In this document: in pieces, positions 6,042-13,170 of the stretch
Layout: each line of letters begins with the position of its first letter
How positions within the stretch are numbered: position 1 is the first letter of the stretch
Assembly (NCBI GenBank): GCA_046049665.1
Contig: JBJOQW010000014.1
Location: 1 to 14,552 of the forward strand
Direction of reading: 5' to 3'
Source: JAAFHS01 sp046049665
GTDB taxonomy: Bacteria; Pseudomonadota; Alphaproteobacteria; Rhodobacterales; Rhodobacteraceae
DNA length: 14,552 bases
Made by a program: the position numbers and the translations under genes
The notes under the pieces: model-generated
Told to the model about the DNA's origin: nothing
Databases searched by the model: none
What the model saw: the letters and a program-made list of their open reading frames with translations, nothing else

Positions 6042-6737
6042 CTACAGGCGGTAGCCGCCTGATACGGTCAGGATTTCGCCGGTAATGCTGGCGGCATGTT
6101 CGCTGGCCAGAAACCGCACGGCTGCCGCAATATCCCCGGGGGATGGCAGGCGGCCGAGGGCGGTCAGATCGGCGAAAAGCTGTATCAGGTCGTCGGGGCG
6201 GGGCTCTTCCGGGATGTGGACAGCGCCGGGGGCAACGGCATTCACGCGGATATTGCGGGGGCCGAGTTCCTTGGCCATGCCTTTGGTCCAAAGGTTCAGG
6301 GCGGCTTTGCTGGCACCATAGATCGCGGCACCCTTTGGCGGCAGGACTGCGTTGACGGAGGAGACGCTGACGACTGCCGCGCCCGGTTTCAGATGCGGCA
6401 AGGCCACGGCGAGCAGGGCATCTGCGGCCAGAAGGTTGACCTGCAGCATCTGCATCAGGGCAGTGGTGTTGGACGGGTCATCGGGTGTGCCGGTAACGCG
6501 CCCGGCATTGTTGACGATCACATCAATGCGCCCGTACCGATCAAGGACTGCTGCAATGGTCTGTGCTGGGGTAGATGGGTTGGTGAGGTCTGCCTGCAGG
6601 GTCAAAACCGATGGGGCGACGTTGCCAGGCGGGGTCGTCAGCCATGTGGTGGCAACATCATGGTCTGCGGCAAAGTTCTGGGCAATGGCCCGCCCTATGC
6701 CGCGTGCTGCGCCTGTCACAAGAACGACCTTTCGCAT
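6042..6737 (-). CDS. SDR family NAD(P)-dependent oxidoreductase
   Basis: 231 residues, a classical short-chain dehydrogenase/reductase. Visible: the Rossmann cofactor loop TGAARGIG at 8-15, the NNAG motif at 76-79, N101 in LQVNLL, a catalytic serine in VSVSS near 124-127, Y140-x3-K144 in YGASK, and NAVAPGAV after the active site. The C-terminal ITGEILTVSGGYR is the usual last strand. W32 with two threonines and no acidic residue after the second strand leaves NADP+ versus NAD+ open. The substrate is unknown; FabG-like reductases share this pattern but this is not obviously FabG. The ATG at 6737 has AGGGGA 5 bases upstream and the Rossmann strand begins at residue 3. It is cytoplasmic and sits alone between the nusB end and the META gene. 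Confidence 0.9.
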   Translation of the reverse strand: MRKVVLVTGAARGIGRAIAQNFAADHDVATTWLTTPPGNVAPSVLTLQADLTNPSTPAQTIAAVLDRYGRIDVIVNNAGRVTGTPDDPSNTTALMQMLQVNLLAADALLAVALPHLKPGAAVVSVSSVNAVLPPKGAAIYGASKAALNLWTKGMAKELGPRNIRVNAVAPGAVHIPEEPRPDDLIQLFADLTALGRLPSPGDIAAAVRFLASEHAASITGEILTVSGGYRL

Positions 6738-6821
6738 GGCTTTCCCCTGTTGCGCGCGGGCCTGTTCAGCGCCCGTGGCCATGGATTGCCGGGGCAGGGC
6801 ACCGCATGTTCGGATCAGGTC

Positions 6822-6850
6822 AGGCTAGCGGTCATGCGGGCGGGCTGCAA
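6822..6850 (-). promoter_or_regulatory. Putative promoter of the SDR gene
   Basis: On the minus strand TTGCAG (6850-6845), 17 bases, TAGCCT (6827-6822). It lies between the nusB stop and the SDR start and would give a leader of about 80 bases, so the SDR gene need not depend on the rib-nusB transcript. Confidence 0.4.
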
Positions 6851-6897
6851 TGCGCTGTTGGCATGTCAGGCAATATGGGCTTGCGGACTGCTGCAGA

Positions 6898-7368
6898 TCA
6901 GAACGCGGCTGGCTGCGCCTCGCGTGCCATATGGTCAAGCACGGCGTTGACGAACTTGGATTCCTTGCCTTGGGGGAAGAACGCCTTGGCCACATCTACG
7001 TATTCGTTGATGGTCACCTTCGGCGGGGTCGGCATGCCCACAAGTTCGGCCCCTGCAGCGCGGAACAGCGCGCGCAGGACGGGATCAATGCGGTCAATGG
7101 GCCAGGCGGCGACCAAGGCGCGGTCTGTCATCTGGTCGATCCTGGCCTGCCAGTTCACGGCACCGTCGATGACGGCGCGAAAATGCGTCACATCGCCTTC
7201 GGCCATTTCGTCGTCATCATAAACGGCACCGAAGCGGTGGGTTTCGAATTCGGCGGTCACGTCTTCAACCGTCTGGCCGCTGACCTCCATCTGGAACAGG
7301 GCCTGCACGGCATAAAGCCGTGCTGCAGATTTCATCTGTTTCTTGTCTGGCTTGGCAGCGGCAGTCAT
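6898..7368 (-). CDS. nusB: Transcription antitermination factor NusB
   Basis: 156 residues, the normal size. NusB pairs with NusE (ribosomal protein S10), binds boxA RNA in rRNA leaders and helps RNA polymerase read through terminators. The all-helical fold is recognisable: RLYAVQALFQME at 17-28, the WPIDRIDPVLRALFRAAGAEL stretch at 89-109, and the family signature VTINEYVDVAKAFF...ESKFVNAVLDHMAR at 118-149. The start ATG at 7368 overlaps the ribH TGA in an ATGA, which argues for translational coupling and fixes this start. ribH-nusB adjacency is common in proteobacteria. No clear terminator is seen after the stop. Confidence 0.96.
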   Translation of the reverse strand: MTAAAKPDKKQMKSAARLYAVQALFQMEVSGQTVEDVTAEFETHRFGAVYDDDEMAEGDVTHFRAVIDGAVNWQARIDQMTDRALVAAWPIDRIDPVLRALFRAAGAELVGMPTPPKVTINEYVDVAKAFFPQGKESKFVNAVLDHMAREAQPAAF

Positions 7369-7865
7369 GCGCGGAACCCGATCCCCTTGGTGCTGCCCGC
7401 CCATCTGCGCGAGAGTGCGATCAGATGCAAGGCCGCCGCTGCGGCACCGCCGCCCTTGTTCTGGCCTGCGGTCTCGGCGCGCACTTCGGCCTGGCTGCGA
7501 TTTTCGACTGTCAGGATGCCATTACCGATGCAGGCACCCTGCAGGCCCAGCAGCGACAGGGCGCGCGAACTGTCATTGCAGACGGTATCGTAATGCGTGG
7601 TCTCACCGCGGATGACGCAGCCAAGGGCGACATAGCCATCATACTTGGCTTGCCGTTCAGCCATGGCGATGGCGGTGGGCACCTCAAGTGCGCCGGGCAC
7701 TTCGACGACCTCAACCTCGGCGTTGCAGGCGGCTGCTGTGGCGCGGGCACCGGCTACCATCTGATCGGTGATGTCCTTGTAGTAGGGGGCGACCACGACC
7801 AGCAGTTTGACGGGTTTGTCAAAGCTGGGCAGGGGCAGGGTGTAATGGGTTTCTGCGGTGGCCAT
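7365..7865 (-). CDS. ribH: 6,7-dimethyl-8-ribityllumazine synthase
   Basis: 166 residues. RibH condenses 5-amino-6-ribitylamino-uracil with 3,4-dihydroxy-2-butanone 4-phosphate, the second-to-last step of riboflavin synthesis, in the cytoplasm. Family landmarks: the PGALEVPTA loop at 58-66, LGCVIRGETTHYD at 81-93 with the catalytic-base histidine at 91, and GNGILTVENRSQAEVRA at 114-130, where canonical enzymes have G-V-L-T near the same place. The usual P-H is T-H here, a minor change. I take the ATG at 7865, which begins 2 bases after the ribB stop; a TTG two codons further up would overlap that stop. It is tightly coupled between ribB and nusB. Confidence 0.96.
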   Translation of the reverse strand: MATAETHYTLPLPSFDKPVKLLVVVAPYYKDITDQMVAGARATAAACNAEVEVVEVPGALEVPTAIAMAERQAKYDGYVALGCVIRGETTHYDTVCNDSSRALSLLGLQGACIGNGILTVENRSQAEVRAETAGQNKGGGAAAAALHLIALSRRWAGSTKGIGFRA

Positions 7866-7867
7866 GA

Positions 7868-8962
7868 TCAAACCTCGGGGATGGCGCGGGTGCCCGCGAT
7901 GGTCAGGCCGTAAGCCTCAAGGCCGACAACGCGGGGGGCGGCGGAATTGGTGACAAGCGTGATCTGCGACAGGCCAAGCGAGGACAGGATCTGCGCGCCA
8001 AGGCCGTATTGGCGCAGGGTCTGGGGCGAATGTTCGCCGGGTTCGACCAGCTTCATGGTGGTATCGCGCAACAGGACAACCACTCCACGCCCCTCGGCGG
8101 CGATGGCGTTCATGGCGCGGGGAAGTTCACCGCCATTGCCGACGCCAAGCACATCTTCCAAAGGGTTCAGGGCATGCACGCGGACCAGTACGGGGCCGGG
8201 GGCGGAGAGATCGCCTTTGGAGAGGACAACATGTTCATCGCCATGCGTTTCGTCGGCAAACACGCGCATAAGCCAGTCACCACCATGGGCGGACGTAACC
8301 GACCGCACGGCCTTTTCGCTGATCAGATTGTCATGGCGGCGGCGATAGGCGATCAGGTCACTGATGGTGCCGATCTTCAGGCCATGCCGTTGGGCAAAGC
8401 TGATCAGGTCAGGCAGGCGGGCCATGGAGCCGTCATCGTTCATCACTTCGCAGATCACACCCGAGGGGTTGAGCCCGGCAAGGCGGCTGACGTCCACGGC
8501 GGCTTCGGTATGGCCGGCGCGCACCAGAACGCCACCATCGCGGGCTTTCAGCGGAAATATATGGCCGGGGCTGGCGATATCGGCGGCACTCTTGGTCGGG
8601 TCGGTGGCCACGGCCACGGTGCGGGCGCGGTCTGCTGCGGAAATGCCCGTGGAAATCCCCTCGACCGCTTCAATCGACAAGGTGAAGGCGCTGGAATGGC
8701 GGCTGGAATTCTTGCGGTCCATCAGTTGCAGGCCAAGCTGTTCGACCCGGTCCGAGGTCAGGGCAAGGCAGATCAGCCCGCGCCCGTAGGTGGCCATGAA
8801 GTTGATGGCGGTCGGCGTGCACATCTGGGCGGGGATGACCAGATCGCCTTCATTCTCGCGGTCTTCATGATCGACAAGGATATACATGCGGCCGTTGCGG
8901 GCATCTTCGATGATGTCTTCGGTCGCGGAGATGGCGTCAGAATAGTTGGTCGCATCGGTCAT
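7868..8962 (-). CDS. ribB: 3,4-dihydroxy-2-butanone-4-phosphate synthase with degenerate GTP cyclohydrolase II domain
   Basis: 364 residues in two domains. Residues 1-205 are an intact RibB, which makes 3,4-dihydroxy-2-butanone 4-phosphate and formate from ribulose 5-phosphate: DHEDRENEGDLVIPAQ at 31-46 (acidic Mg2+ site), SSRHSSAFTLSIEA at 86-99, GISAADRA at 106-113 and AGHTEAAVD at 149-157. Residues 220-364 resemble RibA but lack the zinc site: VRVHALNPLEDVLGVGNGGE occupies the place of the canonical VRVHSEC...RCDCG, so all three cysteines are gone, and the EGRGIGL substrate loop has become DTTMKLVEP. The late motif RQYGLGAQIL (318-327) survives. It should therefore supply RibB activity only. 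Such degenerate fusions have been called RibBX. It is preceded by 341 bp of non-coding repeat DNA, unlike the tight junctions elsewhere in the operon. Confidence 0.95.
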   Translation of the reverse strand: MTDATNYSDAISATEDIIEDARNGRMYILVDHEDRENEGDLVIPAQMCTPTAINFMATYGRGLICLALTSDRVEQLGLQLMDRKNSSRHSSAFTLSIEAVEGISTGISAADRARTVAVATDPTKSAADIASPGHIFPLKARDGGVLVRAGHTEAAVDVSRLAGLNPSGVICEVMNDDGSMARLPDLISFAQRHGLKIGTISDLIAYRRRHDNLISEKAVRSVTSAHGGDWLMRVFADETHGDEHVVLSKGDLSAPGPVLVRVHALNPLEDVLGVGNGGELPRAMNAIAAEGRGVVVLLRDTTMKLVEPGEHSPQTLRQYGLGAQILSSLGLSQITLVTNSAAPRVVGLEAYGLTIAGTRAIPEV

Positions 8963-9066
8963 GGCTGTGGCACCCTGGGCGTTTTAGCGTTCCTTAGCGT
9001 GGTGCGGGGTGATTGGCCAGTGGCAGACGCGCGCAGGAACGCGCGGTCTTTGTGCGCCTGTCCCGA

Positions 9067-9300
9067 ACGGGGCGGCCGTCCCATCGGGCATTGAGCCCTC
9101 TGTGACGGCATTGCCATGGAACGACGGTCGAGGTCAGATTGGCGGGCAGGTTTTTTGAGTATTTTCGCAAAGAGAAAACCTGCATCTGCTTTCTCTTTGT
9201 AAAAATACTCATCGACAGACATATCAGCCTGCACAGGTGCCGGGCGCTGGTCCACGGCAGTGCCGTCGCTGAAGGCTCAATGCCTGAAGGGACGGCGGTG
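9067..9300. repeat. Nested inverted repeat, MITE-like, copies C and D of the intergenic repeat family
   Basis: Outer arms: copy C on the plus strand (9067-9121, core GGGCATTGAGCCC at 9086-9098) and copy D on the minus strand (9300-9251, core GGCATTGAGCC at 9284-9274), so they can pair with each other. Copy C aligns without gaps to the left part of copies A and B at 3617 and 3804 over about 55 bases. Between the arms is a second, AT-rich inverted repeat at 9157-9210. The whole segment could form one long cruciform or RNA hairpin. No transposase is present. Confidence 0.8.
9157..9210. repeat. AT-rich 22-bp inner hairpin
   Basis: GAGTATTTTCGCAAAGAGAAA begins the left arm (9157-9178); the right arm ends at 9210 with ATACTC. 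19 of 22 positions pair, with a C-A mismatch and a G-U pair in the middle and a 10-base loop. TTTTTT (9151-9156) precedes it on the plus strand. For the rib transcript (minus strand) that is an A-run after the stem, so this is not a normal terminator for the operon. Its base composition differs sharply from the surroundings. Confidence 0.75.
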
Positions 9301-9303
9301 GGA

Positions 9304-9879
9304 TCAGGGGCGTTGAGCGGGCGGAGTAAAATAGCGATCGGCTGGCAGATAGGCGGCAAGGCGCCCGGCGGCGCACCATTCGCGTTCAAGGCCATGATCG
9401 CCGATCAGGATGACGCGGTCGCCAGGAATGCCGGGCAGGGCTGTGCGGAGGGCGCGGGCCTGATCGGCAAAGCTGGCAAGCCATGCGGGGGCGGGATGGG
9501 CGGCATCGAGCGGGGCGTTTGCCGCCATCAGAATGCCGGGTGTCAGGGGGGCCGTTGCCAGGGCAAGTCGCGCCACATGTGCAAGGTCGGCCAGTTTGGC
9601 GGCGCGGTCAGCGGGCAGAACCGGGCGGGTGAGGGACGCGCGCAGGGCGTTGGAGGAAAACAGGAAGGCCACCACGTCATGCCCGGTGGCGGCGCGGACC
9701 GAGGCGTAGGTCTTGTAGTCGAGCCCCAGTTCCTGTGCGCGCTTCACGCGCAGGCGGACCACCTCGATCGGCAGGGTAGGCAACAGCTTTTCGCGGGCGG
9801 CTTTCCAGCAATGGCTGCGCCAGGACAGGCCCGCATCCATGGCGGGGCCGTTGTTGTGGCCGATGGGGGCCGCGCTCAC
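9304..9879 (-). CDS. Uncharacterised protein encoded between ribE and ribB
   Basis: I do not recognise a characterised family. It has 191 residues from the GTG at 9879, which overlaps the ribE stop as GTGA; a GTG at 9888 would add three residues. It begins MSAAPIGHNNGP, an IGHNNGP motif I have seen near the start of other alphaproteobacterial proteins of unknown function. A basic segment follows (WRSHCWKAAREKLLPTLPIEVVRLRVKRAQELGLDYKTYASVRAATGHDVVAFLFSS would be read as helix-turn-sheet; the middle KRAQELGLDYKTYAS is the clearest part). Then comes an alanine/leucine-rich helical region, and a C-terminal RVILIGDHGLEREW segment. There is no signal peptide or membrane helix. The tight overlap with ribE says it is translated with the riboflavin genes, so a role in flavin metabolism is a reasonable guess and no more. 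Confidence 0.8.
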   Translation of the reverse strand: MSAAPIGHNNGPAMDAGLSWRSHCWKAAREKLLPTLPIEVVRLRVKRAQELGLDYKTYASVRAATGHDVVAFLFSSNALRASLTRPVLPADRAAKLADLAHVARLALATAPLTPGILMAANAPLDAAHPAPAWLASFADQARALRTALPGIPGDRVILIGDHGLEREWCAAGRLAAYLPADRYFTPPAQRP

Positions 9880-10475
9880 TGCCCCCACTCGCGCAGGCGG
9901 GCAACGTAGCGGGCCATCGTATCAATCTCGAGGTTGCACATATCCCCCACGGCGACGCTGCCCCATGTGGTGACGGTTTGGGTATGGGGGATGAAGTTCA
10001 CGCCGAAATCGGTGCCGTCCACGCCATTTACCGTCAGCGAGGTGCCGTTCAGCGCGACCGAGCCCTTGGGCGCGATGAACCCGGCCAGTGCATGGGGCGC
10101 GCGGAAGGTGACGCGGACGGATGCGCCATCGGGGGTGACGCCGACCACTTCGGCCAGACCATCCACATGGCCCGAGACGATATGCCCGCCCAATTCATCC
10201 CCCACGCGCAGGGCACGTTCAAGGTTGACGGGCGTGCCAACCTTCCAGCCGCCGATATTGGTCTTGCTGACGGTTTCTGCGGAAATCTGCACATCGAACC
10301 AGTTCTGCGGATCGCGACCAAGGGCGACCACGGTCAGGCAGACGCCTTCGCAGGCGATAGAGGCGCCGATATCAATGCCGCCCACATCATAGCGCGTGCC
10401 GATGCGCGCGCGCAGATCGCCTTCCTGCGTCAGGGCCAGCACGCGGCCCACATCCGTGACGATCCCTGTGAACAT
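9876..10475 (-). CDS. ribE: Riboflavin synthase, alpha subunit
   Basis: 199 residues. The enzyme dismutates two molecules of 6,7-dimethyl-8-ribityllumazine to riboflavin and the pyrimidine precursor, acting as a cytoplasmic trimer. The two tandem lumazine-binding beta-barrels are both visible. The first runs from MFTGIV (1-6) through EGVCLTVV (43-50), with VNLERALR at 83-90. The second runs from GGHIVSGHVDG (96-106) through LNGTSLTVNGV (142-152) with NFIPHTQ (160-166). The N-terminal MFTGIV is the hallmark that fixes the start at 10475; GGAGAA lies just upstream. It is the first gene of the operon. ribD, which often precedes ribE, is absent and a capsule gene is divergent. Confidence 0.97.
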   Translation of the reverse strand: MFTGIVTDVGRVLALTQEGDLRARIGTRYDVGGIDIGASIACEGVCLTVVALGRDPQNWFDVQISAETVSKTNIGGWKVGTPVNLERALRVGDELGGHIVSGHVDGLAEVVGVTPDGASVRVTFRAPHALAGFIAPKGSVALNGTSLTVNGVDGTDFGVNFIPHTQTVTTWGSVAVGDMCNLEIDTMARYVARLREWGQ

Positions 10476-10502
10476 AGGCACATTCTCCGGTTATTCCCGG
10501 CA

Positions 10503-10531
10503 AAGGTAAGCCGCTGCGCGCGCAGGGGCAA
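10503..10531 (-). promoter_or_regulatory. Putative promoter of the rib operon
   Basis: On the minus strand TTGCCC (10531-10526), 17 bases, TACCTT (10508-10503). A start near 10496 leaves only about 20 leader bases before ribE, too short for an FMN riboswitch. The -35/-10 match is partial. Confidence 0.4.
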
Positions 10532-10648
10532 GGTGCCGCAATTTTGCCGCGCTCCGCGCTTAGGCTGCGCGTTAACCGAAATTCCCCCATTAACCTTGCC
10601 GCAATCCGGCGTAGGGATACTGCCATACGCAACCCCGACCGCAAAGCA

Positions 10649-11935
10649 ATGCCCGACGCCAGCCACCGCACCTTCCTGTTCCTGCAAGGGCCGCATGGGC
10701 CCTATTTCCACCGACTGGGGCAGATGCTGCAGGCGGCGGGGGCAACGGTCTGGCGCGTGGGGTTCAACCGGGGCGACCGGGCGTTCTGGCCCACGACGGC
10801 CACGTTCATTCCCTATCGCGGTTTGCCGGATGCATGGCCTACCACGATTGCAGCCATTCTCGCAGACAAGGCCGTGACGGACCTGGTGCTTTATGGCGAT
10901 ACGCGGCCCATTCATGCGCAGGCGGTGGCGGAGGCCAAAGCGGCGGGCATCACGGTGCATGTGTTCGAAGAAGGCTATCTGCGCCCCTACTGGATCACCT
11001 ATGAACGGGGCGGGTCAAACGGGCATTCGCGGCTGATGGAGATGTCGGTGGCGGATATGCGCACAGCATTGGCCAAGGCGGACATGGACCTGCCCGATGC
11101 GCCCAGCCATTGGGGTGACATGCGCCAGCATGTGTTTTGGGGTGCGCTTTACCACTGGTTCGTGCTGACGGGCTTTTGGGATTTTCGCAATTTCCGCCCG
11201 CATCGTGACATCACGGTGTTTCAGGAATTTCTTTTGTACCTGAAGCGGCTGATCCTGATGCCCATTCACCGCTGGCAGCGGGCGATTGCCACCTTTCGCA
11301 TCCGCAAGGGCGGGTTTCCCTATCACCTTGTGATCCTGCAACTGGCGCATGATGCGAGTTTCGTCAAACATTCGCCCTTTGCCAGCATGACCGAATTTCT
11401 GACCACGGTGATGGAGGGGTTTGCCAAAGGCGCGCCACGGCACCACCATCTGGTGTTCAAGGCGCATCCGCTGGAGGATGGGCGGGTGGAAATCTGGCGC
11501 GAGATCAGGCGGCTGGCGCGCGAATACGGGGTGGAACGGCGCATCCATTTTGTGCGGGGGGGCAAGCTCGCGGCCCTGCTGAACGATGCGCGGTCGGCAG
11601 TGACTGTGAATTCAACGGCAGGCCAGCAAGTGCTGTGGCGCGGTTTGCCGCTGAAAGTGTTCGGGGCGGCGGTCTATGCCAAGCCGGAATTCGTATCGAC
11701 CCAGCCCTTGACGGAGTTCTTTGCGCAGGCGGCGCGGCCTGACAGCAAGGCCTACCGCGATTATCGGCATTATCTGCTGGAAACCAGCCAGATACCGGGT
11801 GGCTACTACTCCTCGCGGGGGCGGCGTGCGCTGATGCGACAGGTGGTGGATATGATGCTGTCGGACGAGGATCCGTATGATTCACTGGTGTCGGGACATG
11901 CGGCACCACGGCAACAGTTGCGGCTTGTGACCTGA
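10649..11935 (+). CDS. kpsS: Capsular polysaccharide biosynthesis protein KpsS (Kdo transferase)
   Basis: 428 residues, close to KpsS of group 2 capsule systems. KpsS is a cytoplasmic, membrane-associated beta-Kdo glycosyltransferase that, as known for the family, adds the first Kdo to phosphatidylglycerol for the linker on which capsule is carried. Motifs: FLFLQGPHGPYF at 9-20, LYGDTRPIHAQA at 81-92, HVFEEGYLRPYWITYERGG at 104-122, KAHPLEDG in the second half, and TVNSTAGQQVLWRG further on, the usual donor-binding loop of this superfamily. The ATG at 10649 leads directly into the conserved N-terminus; the ribosome binding site is weak. It is divergent from ribE and 90 bp ahead of the export lipoprotein gene. 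Confidence 0.92.
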   Translation: MPDASHRTFLFLQGPHGPYFHRLGQMLQAAGATVWRVGFNRGDRAFWPTTATFIPYRGLPDAWPTTIAAILADKAVTDLVLYGDTRPIHAQAVAEAKAAGITVHVFEEGYLRPYWITYERGGSNGHSRLMEMSVADMRTALAKADMDLPDAPSHWGDMRQHVFWGALYHWFVLTGFWDFRNFRPHRDITVFQEFLLYLKRLILMPIHRWQRAIATFRIRKGGFPYHLVILQLAHDASFVKHSPFASMTEFLTTVMEGFAKGAPRHHHLVFKAHPLEDGRVEIWREIRRLAREYGVERRIHFVRGGKLAALLNDARSAVTVNSTAGQQVLWRGLPLKVFGAAVYAKPEFVSTQPLTEFFAQAARPDSKAYRDYRHYLLETSQIPGGYYSSRGRRALMRQVVDMMLSDEDPYDSLVSGHAAPRQQLRLVT

Positions 11936-11962
11936 CGCTTGCAATCGGGTTTTGCAAAATCC

Positions 11963-11982
11963 CAAGCCTTTGGTTAGGCTTG
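11963..11982 (+). terminator. Perfect hairpin between kpsS and the export lipoprotein gene
   Basis: CAAGCCT (11963-11969), loop TTGGTT, AGGCTTG (11976-11982): 7 bp without mismatch. A palindrome TTTTGCAAAA (11950-11959) precedes it. There is no T-run after the stem, so it may be an operator, a processing or attenuation site rather than an intrinsic terminator. Confidence 0.4.
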
Positions 11983-12025
11983 CTGGCAAAACTTGAGGTA
12001 AAACTCCACCAAAGGAGCCCGAGCA

Positions 12026-13165
12026 GTGAATAAATATGTATCAAGGGGGGCGCAGGCCCTGACCCTTGCCGCCGTGGTTGGCCTGGTGGCCGGTTGCGGA
12101 TTGCCCCGGTCCGGGCCGAACAAACGCGAGATTTTTGCGGGGTCGGTGCTGGAGCAGGGCGATGCGTTTGTGGTGACGGTGAACAGCCGTGTCACACGTG
12201 CGGCTGCAGTTACCCCGGCCCTGGGGTTTGGGTCGAATTTCCGCAATGCAGGCGTGGTGGGGTCTGATACGATCAGCCCCGGTGACACGCTGGTGCTGAC
12301 GGTGTTTGAAAACGTGCGCGATGACCCGCTGTTGGGCAACACCGGACAGCGCGTTTCGTTGCTGGACCAGGTGCAGGTCGATGGCGAAGGGTTCATCTTT
12401 GTACCCTATGCCGGGCGTATCCGCGCCGCAGGCCAGACGCCTGACGGGTTGCGGCAGGCGATCACGCGCAAGCTGGATACGCAGACGCCCGATCCGCAGG
12501 TTACCGTGCAGCGCGCGGCAGGTGATGGGTCAACCGTGACCGTGTCCGGGGCCGTGACAGGGCAGGGCATCTATCCGATCGAACGGCCGACGCGGTTGCT
12601 TAGCGCGATGCTGGCGGCAGCGGGTGGTGTTGCCATACCGCCGGAAACAGCACTTGTGCGCGTCACGCGCGGTGGGCATACCGGCCAGATGTGGCTGAGC
12701 GACCTGTACGAAAATCCGGGGCTGGATATCGCCTTGCGGCCGGGTGACAAGATCATTGTTGAACAGGACACGCGGTCATTTTCCGTGCTGGGTGCAACAG
12801 GCGGGCAAAGTGTAGTGCCGTTTGAAACCCAGACGCTGAGCGCGATTGAGGCACTGGCAACCGTGGGCGGGCTGACCACCACACTGGCCGATCCGACAGG
12901 TGTGTTCGTGTTCCGCAATGAACCGGCAGAGATTGCGAATGCCGTGCTGGGGCGCAATGACCTTCAGGGCGATCAGCGCTTTGTCTATGTGCTTGATCTG
13001 ACGCAACCGACTGGCATGTTCGAGGCGCGCGACTTCGCAATCCGCGATGGCGACACAGTCTATGTGACCGAAGCGCCGTTCGTGCAGTGGCAGAAAACGC
13101 TGAACGCGATCACGGGCACGGCTGGGGCGGCGGATTCGCTGAGTGCGACCGCATCAGGCGGATAA
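12026..13165 (+). CDS. Polysaccharide export outer-membrane lipoprotein (OPX/Wza family)
   Basis: 379 residues. The N-terminus is a lipoprotein signal: basic start, hydrophobic core ALTLAAVVGL, then LVAGC with the lipidated cysteine at 24. SDTISPGDTLVLTVFE marks the Poly_export domain, followed by VDGEGFIFVPYAGRIRAAG in its second half. Two SLBB-like domains come next (VSGAVTGQGIYPIERPTRLLSAMLAAAGG and, later, SVLGATGGQSVVPF...SAIEALATVGG). Members form an octameric periplasmic and outer-membrane channel for capsule. The length suits BexD/CtrA/Wza-type OPX proteins better than the longer KpsD. The start is GTG with AAAGGAG 9 bases upstream; this is the strongest ribosome binding site in the capsule cluster. 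kpsC follows after 5 bases. Confidence 0.93.
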   Translation: MNKYVSRGAQALTLAAVVGLVAGCGLPRSGPNKREIFAGSVLEQGDAFVVTVNSRVTRAAAVTPALGFGSNFRNAGVVGSDTISPGDTLVLTVFENVRDDPLLGNTGQRVSLLDQVQVDGEGFIFVPYAGRIRAAGQTPDGLRQAITRKLDTQTPDPQVTVQRAAGDGSTVTVSGAVTGQGIYPIERPTRLLSAMLAAAGGVAIPPETALVRVTRGGHTGQMWLSDLYENPGLDIALRPGDKIIVEQDTRSFSVLGATGGQSVVPFETQTLSAIEALATVGGLTTTLADPTGVFVFRNEPAEIANAVLGRNDLQGDQRFVYVLDLTQPTGMFEARDFAIRDGDTVYVTEAPFVQWQKTLNAITGTAGAADSLSATASGG

Positions 13166-13170
13166 ACCGC

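Larger units (their letters stand above)
8963..9303. other. 341-bp non-coding gap inside the rib operon, mostly repeat DNA
   Basis: The gap separates the unknown rib-operon gene from ribB. From the ribB side it holds a CGCGCG-CAGGAA-CGCGCG hairpin (9028-9045), then the nested inverted repeat described separately (9067-9300). I see no credible ORF, no FMN riboswitch consensus and no clear ribB promoter. If the operon is one transcript, this RNA lies in the middle of it. Confidence 0.7.

Noticed and set aside
8009..9094. Long open frame (361 codons) on the + strand opposite ribB
   Set aside because: It is an antisense shadow of a high-GC gene: its residues are glycine/alanine/histidine-rich without family motifs, while the opposite strand encodes an unmistakable RibB.
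9157..9210. Intrinsic terminator for the rib transcript
   Set aside because: On the minus strand the strong stem is followed by an A-run, not a U-run, so it does not fit a rho-independent terminator in that direction.
10430..10960. Minus-strand frame of 176 codons across the ribE/kpsS divergent region
   Set aside because: It overlaps the start of ribE and the start of kpsS in antisense, has no recognisable motif, and both real genes are certain.
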